Of a stretch of 64,000 nucleotides of DNA, positions 1 through 10,800 are shown one piece after another. Numbering within the stretch: position 1 is the first letter of the stretch; each line of letters starts with the position of its first letter. Source of the DNA: Cavia porcellus. Lineage: Eukaryota > Chordata > Mammalia > Rodentia > Caviidae. The position numbers were made by a program, and so were the translations under genes. A model generated the notes under the pieces. It saw only the letters and a list, made by a program, of their open reading frames with translations, was not told the DNA's origin and searched no databases. The stretch is from assembly GCF_034190915.1 (NCBI RefSeq), contig NW_026947484.1, forward strand, positions 71,689,482 to 71,753,481, written 5' to 3'.

Positions 1-311
1 TATCCATAAAATATCTGCAACTCAGTCTGGGTAGGACAGAGAGGAGGATAAGACCTGATAGCTCTATTATTTGTATTTTCCAAACACAACATGTTATGGA
101 CCGATTTGTGTTCCCTCAAATTTTGTATTTGAAGAAGAGTTTAACATAAGTGACTGTGATGAAATGAGGTCACACAGGCATATCTTCAAGGACTATAATC
201 CATGCAGACTTCTCAAGAATAGTTTTCTCCAAAGAAATCCTTCTAATTTCTCCTTGCCATCACCCAAGCTAAGCTTTCTGATGAAGGTAAGAGTTTCCAT
301 CACTGTATCAT
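1..311. other. Left flank outside the duplicated unit
   Basis: This is AT-rich sequence without a recognisable gene or repeat. It does not resemble the sequence just before the second unit (45480-45796). Similarity between the two units starts at TTTTAGTTAACTCT around 306-319. Any short reading frames here look like chance. Confidence 0.5.
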
Positions 312-1540
312 TTGCTTTTAGTTAACTCTCTCAAATTTCACATGTGGTTTAACACCTTCTTTGTAAGGCAATAAATATGAAACCTCAGGGTTTCAGCTGA
401 AATTCTAAGTAACCTCTCAAGCCCAATAGCTCCTACCTCCCTACCTACTTACATTCCTATGGTCTATTTTCCTAAGACAACCTCCTGGTGAATTGCAGCG
501 GAGAGTCACTATATTTAGTTGAGCGCATTGTTTAAACTTGCAAGTTTCCAAACAGTTTCACAGAGCATACTCACCTCTCATGCCTTTCATGAGCCTTGGG
601 TTCTACCTTAAGAAGGTCTCTTTTACAGCCTGGGCTGAATGGCATTAACTATGGTCCTGAGCAAGACAAGATGAAGGTTGTAATATTTCATATTTTTACA
701 TTGAACAGACGGTCACACATCTTGTTGTTTACTGCAAGCCAAGCAAAATACAGCCTCTTTTGCATAATATTTTTCAGTCTTTCCATCACTGTGGCAACAA
801 TATCCCACCAGAGAAATCTTCTGGTGATTCTTTATTGTTCTTTGGATGTTCATTTCTAATAAGGAGTACTTCCATTCTTGTGATGTATAACATTTAAAAT
901 CAGCTCAGCTATTTATTTCTGTCATTTCAATGCCAAATATAACACAGAAATCTGTGAGCAACCTTATCCAGTATCCACATATCAAAATAAAAAGATTCCA
1001 CAAATCCTCCAAAGCAATTTGGGAAGTATGTAGAGACTTAGAAAGCTGTACCAAACTAACTGAGCCATAATTGCAATCACGTAAGAAGTTCAAGGATAAT
1101 TTCGTATCAAATAACCCTATCCTGCCATAAGTAAATAATATGGGATACTAAGAAATTACCTTCGTAGAGTAGAATTGAGACTGAGAAGACACTGCTGTGA
1201 TAATTGTCTGCCCATGTTAATGATGGCATTTCTACTGGGATGCTAAACCCCCCACCTCTCCAAGTGTTTTCTCATAGTAAATGAGAGCTACGCTTAGAGA
1301 CCCATAGACACGTCTCTAGGTAGTACACGTGTGTGTAGGTTAGGGTGCATTCTCTACAATTTCCATTTCTGCTAACAACACAGGGAAGAGAAGAATATAC
1401 AATGAAGAGAACTAAAGTACAAGGAGAGTATGTTACTTCTACAAGGGCATTTGAACCCTGTTTGAATAGACTTCAAAGGAGCTCTCAACTCTAGATTTCA
1501 AAGACTGTACTTTAGAGCTCCCACAGCACCTCTCACATCA

Positions 1541-1618
1541 TACACACACACCTATGCACACACACACACACACACACACATATGCACACGCACACATATG
1601 TATGCATACGCACGCACA
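1541..1618. repeat. (CA)n-type microsatellite
   Basis: Imperfect CA/ACGC/TATG-interspersed array. Copy 2 has a shorter related array at about 47440-47495. Confidence 0.85.
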
Positions 1619-2478
1619 TCAGCATGTGCTCTATCGGGATCAGCAAGTGTAATAGTGAACTAAGAGAACAAGCGTACTGACTGGGTAACAAAGAGTGCGG
1701 GGCCTTCCTCTCCTCTCTTCCCAGACCTGGACAGGAGCAGACAGCTTACAAGGATGACTCGTGAATTCCTCAGTTGTTCTGTGTTTTCACTCCCCAGCTA
1801 ATTCAGCCCTTTGTTCGCTCATGGGTTTGTTTACTTGTTCATGTATTAACTGCACATAGTGATCTGGTCAGTGACTGAGAGTTGAATGGAGTCTGCAGAG
1901 CCTTTCTGTGAAAAAAAGAGAGCAGTTTTAGTGACAGTAGAAGTGAATTCCCTGTTTAAAATAACAACTTCCACCAGGATCTGGAAAAAGTCACATACTA
2001 GAGATGAATGCTGTGTTTTTTATTTGTAATTTAATTTTTCTCTGAGCAGAGAAAGGCGATTAAACAGCCCTTGCTGATTAAGACTCTCATACAATACAAG
2101 TCCAGAAAACCCCATCCAGGCTTGGGGATTGACTCCATGGCCTGCTATTCTCACCAAAACAGTTTTTTTCCTGTGAGGAGTGAAAGAAAGAAAAAGTTTT
2201 TCACCTGTGTAACCATTTCCAGAAATACAATACTTATTCCTAGGATAATATTAATGACACATAATACTTTGCCCAGAAATGTAGATATCAAGCACTGTGG
2301 TTTCTAGGCAGAAAGTGAAATTAAGTGCCCACGTGACAGTAAGTTTGAAGAATGATTGATGCAAAAGCAATGCTCAGTAAATATTTGTTGAAATTAAATG
2401 TGTAGGTGTGGTGACCTGTCTGTAAAGCTAGTGCTTTTACCTACATTCCCTAAGGGGTATTTTCATTTGTTTTGGTTC

Positions 2479-2481
<3 letters not shown>

Positions 2482-2524
<43 letters not shown>

Positions 2525-2555
2525 ATGTGTGCGTGTGTGTGCGTGTGTTTGCGTG

Positions 2556-2592
<37 letters not shown>
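2482..2592. repeat. (GT)n microsatellite upstream of copy 1
   Basis: An approximately 110-base GT array, interrupted by GCGT units. The aligned position in copy 2 (about 48350-48390) has instead a G-rich GGGGGAGGCGGGAGTG tract and no GT array. Confidence 0.9.
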
Positions 2593-2596
<4 letters not shown>

Positions 2597-2600
2597 TTTG

Positions 2601-2718
2601 TTTTTTCCTTTTTTTGAGACATAGTTTTGCTACACAGATCAGGCTGGCATTAAACAGTAGTGTTCCACAAGCCTCAGCTTCCCTGTTGCTGGAATTACAA
2701 GGATGCTTCACTATGCAC
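2601..2718 (-). mobile_element. B1-like SINE fragment, antisense
   Basis: Poly-T-like start, then GAGACATAGTTTTGCTACACAGATCAGGCTGGC and GCCTCAGCTTCC..GGAATTACAAGG, which is the reverse complement of a 7SL-derived B1 body. A shared copy lies at about 48395-48530, so the insertion predates the duplication. Confidence 0.7.
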
Positions 2719-3487
2719 AACTCAGTAATGCCTATTTTAAGAACTTATTCTTCTATAATTATCCAACAACAGACAAATAAAGATGTGCTCATCCAAGAAT
2801 GAGATGGCTGAGATGGAATCCCAAGTGTCTTTGAAGCCTAGTGTTCTCACTGCCTGGACACTGAAACCCAGTTTTGTATCCACAAATACGTGTGAAGCTG
2901 AGAGGAGAAGAAAGCAGCAAACCACAGCTTCTGGGGCCTGCCTGCAGCCCCCTGCAGGGTTAGCAGCAGCTGCTGTAGAGCTGTAAATTTAACTGGAAAC
3001 GCATTTATGGAAAAAAGTTGGACTGAGCAGAAAAAGTTGCAAGAGAAAATGAGAAACATCAAAAGGTCACAGAATTTTCTATCTGATTTTCAAGGGTAAA
3101 GTGCAGGGGAGTCTAGGACTTTGGCACGGAATAGCCTTGGAATCTAGAGGAGTGGCCCATGCTAGCTGCGAAATCCTCCCTGCCTTTTGGCTTTTTATTA
3201 AAATAATAACAGTAATCTTTTTGGAAAAATATCTACACTTATTAAATTACCTACTGTCAACAGTTTCTTGTGAACAAATTAGAGGAAACTGTAACAGAAG
3301 GCATCTGGCCCACAAACCTGAAGATGTTTAGTATCTGCCTCTTGACCGAAAAGTGTGTCCTGACATAACAGAAACCCAGTCAAGCATAAGTGCTGTGAGG
3401 GTGAGGATTCCACTGGAAGAACCAAAGCAGCTGACTCCAGAACCTGTCTGGGATTCTTTCTACAGAGCAGGGGCCACGGTGAACAAA

Positions 3488-3600
3488 CGCGTGGGCTTTA
3501 AAACCAGGCTGGCTGGAAAGGACACGAAATTTTGCTCTCGCATTTATTAGATGTGTGACTGCATGTAAGTTACTCCCTCTTTCTATGTTTACAGAATAGG
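3488..3600 (+). mobile_element. MIR-like SINE fragment (copy 1)
   Basis: AACCAGGCTGGC..TTTGCTCTCGCATTTATTAGATGTGTGACTG..AAGTTACTCCCTCTTTCTATGTTTACAG follows the MIR core and 3' pattern. Copy 2 keeps it at about 49275-49380. Confidence 0.55.
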
Positions 3601-4675
3601 TGCTCCACTTGAAGATGGAAAGAAAACTAGATTCCCATATGCAATTTGGAAAACCTATTCAGTAATTTTGTTTTCCCATCTAAAGTCAATATTCTGGGAA
3701 GCTAGTAATTTCAGTATAAAACATTTTTTTTTTATAATTCACAATAATCATGGCATTCAAAGAATTTTACCTTGTTCTTATTACAATTTTCACTATAACT
3801 TCCACACAATAAAGCTTGTACTTAACATGAGAATGGTTCCCTTTAAAATTGTCATTTTTGAAAGTTCCCAGCTTGAACACCAAGAATGGGAATTCTTTGA
3901 GAGTCCTGTTTAAAATTCTTGTGTGATTCTCTGTAGCACTGATCCATAAATACACACACCTTTCAGAACCAGAGGTCTCCATAGTTTTAAATGAGTTTAC
4001 ACAGATGACACTGTCACATGGTTGATTGCAGTGACCCTGTGCTGTATGTCAGTGTACTCTGCCTGTGCTGAGAGCCCTGCTGACTTTTCTGTATCCACAT
4101 AGAAAATACATATAATCTAGAGTCTCAGAAATCACTGTAGACCCACTCACCCAGCACTGGAATACACCTGAATGATTAGGTGTTTTGCAAGCTGGCATAG
4201 GGCAGCACCTACAGGGCTCTTGTGCCCTCTCGCAGTCCAAGTTCTCTGGGGATGGACTGATTTGCTGCCAGTCTCATCTGAGACACTTGCATAGGGCTGC
4301 TTTCCTTCCCATCTTCTACTGAGAACAAGTGCCCCTGCGGACTCTTTCCATTCTCAGATTCTCTGGTTCCAAGGCTGTCAGAGGATGGAGAGTTGCCCTG
4401 GAACATAACAAGTATGAAAAGCAAGAAACAATAAAAATAACTGGGTTTGGTGGCCGGAGCAGCTGTGCTTCCTATCCTCATCACAGGCTTCAGCCCTGCA
4501 AATCAGTTAGTTCATCTGCAAAGAGTGCCCTGTCTCCAGATGCAACTTCAGTCCCTGAGTCCTGGTTTTTTAAGGATTTAAGCTTAGAGTCAAAGTCTTC
4601 CTACTCTGGGTGTACAAATAAATAGTACCCACCCCTTTTCTAACTCCCAGTCTCTTCCCTGAATCATATCCCAGC

Positions 4676-4683
4676 ATGCAAAT
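4676..4683 (+). promoter_or_regulatory. Octamer ATGCAAAT, copy 1 promoter
   Basis: This is a perfect octamer (POU/Oct-type) consensus 18 bases upstream of the ATAAAAA box, and it is retained at the same spacing in copy 2 (50454-50461). Conservation in both copies suggests a functional site. No binding evidence is available from sequence alone. Confidence 0.55.
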
Positions 4684-4701
4684 ACATTTTATCCACTGAA
4701 G

Positions 4702-4708
4702 ATAAAAA
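4702..4708 (+). promoter_or_regulatory. ATAAAAA (TATA-like) box, copy 1 promoter
   Basis: GATAAAAAGG lies 82-88 bases upstream of the start codon and is preserved in copy 2 at 50480-50486. Human ALDH1A1 is known to use an ATAAA box about 32 bases upstream of its transcription start. By analogy, transcription should start near 4733. The start site itself is inferred. Confidence 0.7.
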
Positions 4709-4789
4709 GGAGCACAGTAAGCCAAGTACAATATCAGAATCAAATTGCCCAACTCCTCACCCGTGCGTGTTCCAAGAGCAGAACCAGAA

Positions 4790-4852
4790 ATGTCCTCAGC
4801 AACACCAGCCATACCCTCTCCCCTTGCTGACTGGAAGATTCAGTACACTAAG
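4790..4852 (+). CDS. ALDH1A1: ALDH1A1 copy 1 exon 1 (coding)
   Basis: This exon encodes residues 1-21, beginning [11 protein letters not shown] and ending KIQYTK, and is followed by a strong donor (AAG|gtgagt, phase 0). The ATG has a purine (G) at -3. It lies about 82 bases downstream of the ATAAAAA box. The segment matches the disordered N-terminal arm of ALDH1A1 and is the least conserved part of the family. Confidence 0.95.
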
Positions 4853-7800
4853 GTGAGTACCAATAGCATGCGCCCCATTGCCTTAGGTTTTCATAAACTC
4901 CCTTTCTCTGAAACATGCAAGGCCAAAATAACTAAAGTAATGTGAGAAGCCCTTTGTAGATATAACGATAAAGCCTTGTATAAAATGGGAGTCTAGTTGT
5001 GCATAGTGCTGCATGCCTATAACTCCAGCACTCTGGAGGCTGAGGCAGGAGGATTGCTGTGAGTTTGAGGCCAGTCTGGTCTACATAGTGAGTTCTGTTG
5101 TCACTGAGCCTAACCAGGCTGGCCGTCACCTGATTATTGTGCCCAGTTTCCTTGTTAGTTATCCAACCAGCCACTGTGTCATCTCTTGGGCCTGAGGTGA
5201 GATTTCCAGGGTGATTTTGTTTTTCTTAGAAACACAGAAGTTGAAATGTTGCCCTACATGAAGGTTTTACATAAGAGTAAGTAAAAGTGTTTGTTTGAGT
5301 TTTTGAAAAGTCTATAGAGGCTTGAGTCTCAAATTAAAATAAAAGTATTAGATTTTTATGTTTTAAATGAATTAATAAAGAGATTTTGCTACTTCATAAA
5401 ACCTAGACTCATGAGATATCAAAGATGTAGGATGCCCCCAAATCTTCTTAAATTGGCTTAAGGTTTTTACAAAGAGAAAGAAAGTAATTACTGCAATATA
5501 CTCTTTCCATAACTTTTAATTTCTCTTGAACAGGATTAAACTGAAGTATTTTACAGAGGAGCTACTAAGTTGTATCTTAGATCAAGAAACTTTCTAATCC
5601 CTCGGGTAAAAAGCTGAATAGAGCTAAGTACACTCAGAGTTTCTCAGAAGGGGCACAGAAGAGGATGTCATGCATGTATTGTAGGATTTCAGATAGAAGA
5701 TTCCTCTAGATAAGTGAGAGCCATCTCTATTTCACTGGGACCAGAGGTTACTGACATTTCCTGGTGTCCTGAGCAGAGAGATCTTTAAATGTAAAAAGAA
5801 ATTGTGAGTTAGAGTGAAAGGTCATGTGGGGGAAAAAAGTGTCTTTTATATCTAGAACTGTAAAGCATGCAGTATCTTCAGGAACCTGAGGTAAAAGAAT
5901 GCGTGGATTACGCACTACAGAAAGTACAGGCACCACCCCCTCATTTCCCAGTGAAAAATCCTGAAATTGTCTCCACCTGTTATCAGCATGTTAGCCTAGC
6001 CTTGGACACCTAAAGGAGCAGGCAGCAAACTGCTTAAAGGAAGCAGACAAGTGGCATGATTAAGGGTAAACGCTGTAAGTGCTAAAGAAAGAAAATGAAG
6101 CTGAGAGAGCATGATGGGAAGAGCTCCCTTGGATGATGTTGTCTGGAAGAATATTTATAAGGAAATGGCAGTTTTGAGTAAGCCTGTGGGGTATAGGGAG
6201 TCAGGGGACCGGGGAGCATAGAGAGAAGTGAATATCCAGGGTAACAGACCTGTCACCTGTTACAGCAGAGTGATCCTCAGGGTCTGAAGAACCACGGAAG
6301 GGTAACAAGGCTGGAGTAACTTAAAGAGGGAGGGTGCCTGAGAAGGGGGAGTGGAAAGAGGGGTGGGGTCTTGGTGGCTGATGGAGCTTAATTGAGGGAA
6401 CCATTTCCGGGTGCTTACTACTAGACAGGCATTCTCAGCATCTCTGGACTCGTGCTGGGGATAGATTTCATTTGAGAGATTTTTTTAAACTTTTGATTTT
6501 AGCAGTATTTTATTTGCCTGGGGCTTTGAGAACAGCTGAACAAGTAGCTGAATGTCTACAGCAGCAGTGGTTTAACAGGATAAAGTTGATTTCAGTTTCT
6601 CATTCTTCTGTCTACTTAATAACATGATCTTGGCCACGCTTCTAATCCCCTTCAGCTTCAGGTCCCCTAATTGTGACCAGGAATCAAAATGACTGCCTCA
6701 GAAAGTGGCTCTGAGAATTAAGTCAAATAAACTATGCAAAGTGTCTAGAACTTATTAACCAATTGGTCCCTCCTTGAACTCTTCTTTCTAATGCTTCTTA
6801 GAATTTTGAAATTTTCAGCCCCAGAGTGAGTGGACCCACACAACTTCCCTCAGTTTCAGTTTGCTTACCTCATTCGGGATCACAGCTACCCTGGGCAAAG
6901 GAGCTGGAAACCATGCGACTAGGGCCCATTTTAAACCTCAAGAAGTGAAAGTGTATTATTAAGATAGTTCTATTCTATTATTTTGCTGATTTGTTACCTT
7001 ACATAATGTAAAAATTAGACATTTGCAGAGCGTAGAAGGAAGAGTCCATAGAGGGCTCACTACTACAGTAGGCTCGGGCATCCACCATGGCTGCTGCACG
7101 ATTTCCCCTGCAGCTCAGGATGTGCACTGCATTCACAACACCTGAAGTTCATGACACTGTGGTACTGAGATTGTTTTATATGTACTTGTGCATATAACAT
7201 AAGTTCACACAAATGCAACATCATTGCTTGGAGGGATATGAAGTGGTACCATTATTTGACCTTCTGATATTCTGTTTCTGCCTGATTTATTACAACACTG
7301 ATATTGTTGAAAGAATTTGTTCCTTGGAAACAAGGACCCTTCTCAAAACTTGACCTTAACTGTGAAACCCTGCAACCCTAAGTTACATTATCTGATATTT
7401 CCACTGAACTTCCTATATGTTTTAGGAAGAAGTTGATGAAACACAAATAAACAACTGAATGCTGCCCTGTGTTTGGTATTTTTTAGAAGGAAAAGGAATT
7501 GCACACACACAGTTGCAGCACTGGGTCATACTACTGCTAATGTGAGATAGGTACTGAATTTTATAGTCTTGTACAGCTCTCTCCTTCAACTTGTGAGGTA
7601 TGCATGTTACACAGAAGTAGCCGACAAGTACTTTCTATAACTGCAAGACACAAGGGTAGTCTGGCTTAAAATAAATGTGACATGTTACTATTTTCCTGAC
7701 TCAACTGAAAAGGCTGATGGCCATTTTACATACGGAGAAGAGATTACACACACTCATTAAGACTGAACTCAGACAGTGAGACCAAACAAGAATTAAAGGA

Positions 7801-10800
7801 AAATTTTGTTTCTCCTTTTTTGATTTAGCCGGTGTCTCATTTTTGTTTCTATTTATTTGACTACAATTAGAAATTTTCTTCCATTTGTTCTCTTTAATTT
7901 CCTTTTACATTTCTCTTCTTTGAAAACCAGAAATGTTGAGCTGGGGATTTTGCTCAGCAGCATAAACACCTGCTTGGTAAGCACAAGGTCTTGAGTTTGA
8001 TCCTCGGTACCAAAAAAAAAAAAAAAAAAAAAGTGAGGAAAGGAAAAAAAAATCAGATATGTTTCTTAGTCAACATTTTGCCATGTTTCCTCAGGGTTTA
8101 GCCTGAAGTTGCTGCCAGAGATCTAGCTTTGAATCTCTTACACCCCTCCTAACTATGTCCCAGGGCTCTGGTATTGTTTTTTCTTCATTATCTTTCATCT
8201 ATTTCATCTCTCATACTCTTTCCCTCCAGTCTTTGGCACACTTTTCGGTGCCCATGGTTGACAAAAGTTTTGCAACACACTTTATTTCCTGCATGTTTAC
8301 ATAACCAGCCACCCCTCCCTATGTCAACATGAACTGCAGGTCTGAAAATCCACACAGTCAAGTCATAAAGTGATTCTACATAGCCTCCCTCTCCCTTGGA
8401 ATGTCTTAAAAGAAATCTTTGAGCACTGAAAATCGGACCTCTTCAAAGCTCTCTGCCATGAGGAAGTATTGGTTCCCCTTGGGAGAGCACAGAGCAACTT
8501 GCCCACTGGGGCCTAGGGCAGCAGGAGCTGATAAGGGAATTTAGGTGACTTTGTGAAAGGGAATCCTACTGCAGACTCCAAAATCGCTGCTCAGCAGAGA
8601 AGATTGAGAGGATTTCCTCTAGCCACCAGCAAAATACGAACTTGATGTCAGGCTGAAATATTTGGAGACTGCTTTTTCAAAAAATCTTTAGTATTATGCT
8701 AAACATACTGAAACATAATAACTGTTACTCTGGAAAGGCAAAGCTTTCCAAAAATATGACCTGGATATTAAACTGCACCTCAGAAACGGGTACTTGTTTG
8801 TCAAAGATAACAAGATGTATCTTTTTAAGTCTAACATATCCAAAATGAAAAGTGTAGAAATCAATTTATATGTTACTTTGCCATTCCCACTGATTGTTTC
8901 TCCAAATAAAGAAGACTCACTTGAATCCTAAGAGCATGCATAGGCTTCCAAAATTTCTAACCAATACTGTGAAGTTAATCATGTTGTACATTACTGTACA
9001 TCTACATTACACAAAGTATCCGGAGTCTAAAATTGTTGCTAAAATGTATCCTAAGTCTAAAATAGCATATACTTAACATAGCGATTAAAACAGATCCAAG
9101 AAAACTTTGCTTTTACATCATTCTTTTTTTGCTAACCTTGTCAAAGGCAGGCAGGAAACAGAAAATTAGGTTGTTGCCAGGATATATCATTTCAACAGAC
9201 CCAACAAAGATATCATCAATATTATAATAAAAAATTTTAGCCTGTACCACTCTGTATATCCATTTAATATTATTACAGGGGGCCAGTATCTGTTCAAATA
9301 TATGTGAACATGCAGGCAGCTAGAAGAAAAGTACTAAATGTAAAGCTAAGACAATTAAAATACACAAAAGGTAATTAAGGTAGCTACTAAATCCTCCATA
9401 ACACAAAGCAGAAACTATGTCAGAGTACCAGGGATTTACAGTTACTTCATTCATCATGTTACCTATACCAAGTTCTCTTATTCCCTTATTCTCTTATTCA
9501 CAAAACAAGAGAAGTGACTCATAACGCCAAGGTTACTACTGCATCCTTCACTAAAGCCTCATGCTCTTATTCTTAGCTCATTAAAATAGACTCTGGGCTA
9601 ATTCATAAACTGGTTTCTGTACTTTAAAGAATTTTTGGTACTTTAAATCAGTGTTTGCAGAGCATTCATTGATCAAAAATATAGGTCAAGCTTCTTACTG
9701 GGGCATAAAAATTCATCACAAACCAACTTCCTTTTCATTGTCAGAACTGACCTACGACTTGATTTAACAGGAGCTCTCAGCTGGGGCAGCCTTTATTCCT
9801 TCAGAACCAATCAATAAAATACAGATCTCTAGCCAATAGTTTCTAAGCAAATTTTATGTAAACCAGTTTCTAAAAGCAAAATAAAGCATCAGAAAGTAGT
9901 CAGTCATGAGATCAAGTTAAAGTAGCCCAAAATGGTAATGCTCAGAATGAAGTAGAACGTAGACCAAGATCACCAAAGCTTCTACTCTGGTCTCAGATTC
10001 CTGCGGTTTCAGGTAACAACAGCAATTTTAATGTTGTTTTCTGCAGTCTGTACTTTCAAGCATTGAAAAGATGGCACAGTTTTATGGATCTTAAAAAATA
10101 CTGCTTTACTGTTGTGTGCAGACATGCATGTGTGTATGTGTGTGTGCTTGTATGTAAAATTTCAGTTACAACTAGAAAAATTTTTAGGCATTGTGTGATG
10201 CTTCAGTGTAAATTCACAGACTTTTCCCGTAGGTGCCGCTTTTTAATGTCCTTTATGTGCATCCCCACAGATTTTCATAAACAACGAATGGCATAATTCA
10301 GTGAGTGGCAAGAAATTCCCCGTCATTAATCCTGCAACCGAAGAGGTGATCTGTGAGGTGGAGGAAGGGGATAAGGTGAGTTTCTGAATCCAGCTCTGCT
10401 TCATGCCAGGCTCTGCTGCCTCTCATTGGCCCTAAGCTCCCACCCCATTGAAAAGTGGACACATGGCTTGGACACGGGACTGTGGGACAGTCCTGGCCTG
10501 TGAAGAGGACTGGGTCATCTTATAATAATGACGACCCTTAAAGTCAGGTGTCGGTGTTATTTCTCTTCTTGTAGTTTTCCCTGCTTTTCAAATGCATAGT
10601 GCATAATACATTTTCGTTACACACAGTTGGTACAATAAAGGATTAATCACGTTTGAAAGAGGAGAGAAATTCGTCTATAAAAGAGTTCTTTTTAAATGGC
10701 TAGATGAAAATTTTAAAGCTAATATATGATGTTTAAACACTATATTCAATAACACATTATAAATTTCTTTTAATAAAAAAGTGTCAAATAGTATGAATCA

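Larger units (their letters stand above)
312..4675 (+). repeat. Upstream part of duplicated unit, copy 1
   Basis: This stretch aligns collinearly with about 45797-50453. Examples are 312-450 with 45800-45925, 540-900 with 46450-46820, 1260-1350 with 47210-47280, and 4080-4620 with 49860-50400. It contains two dinucleotide arrays, a B1-like fragment and a MIR-like fragment, and no supported gene before exon 1. Confidence 0.8.
4853..10270 (+). other. Intron 1 of copy 1
   Basis: 5418 bases. It holds a truncated B1 (4993-5093), sequence collinear with copy 2 at 5090-6060 and 9420-10270, and a middle part (about 6480-9400) where I could not trace copy 2 similarity. The middle part contains an ID-like SINE at 7940-8032 and a weak MIR-like stretch near 6630-6760. 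No additional exon is supported. Confidence 0.75.

Noticed and set aside
2398..2802. Long open frame over the GT array (Cys-Val repeats)
   Set aside because: It is simply translation of a GT dinucleotide repeat and an antisense B1; no homology or codon signal.
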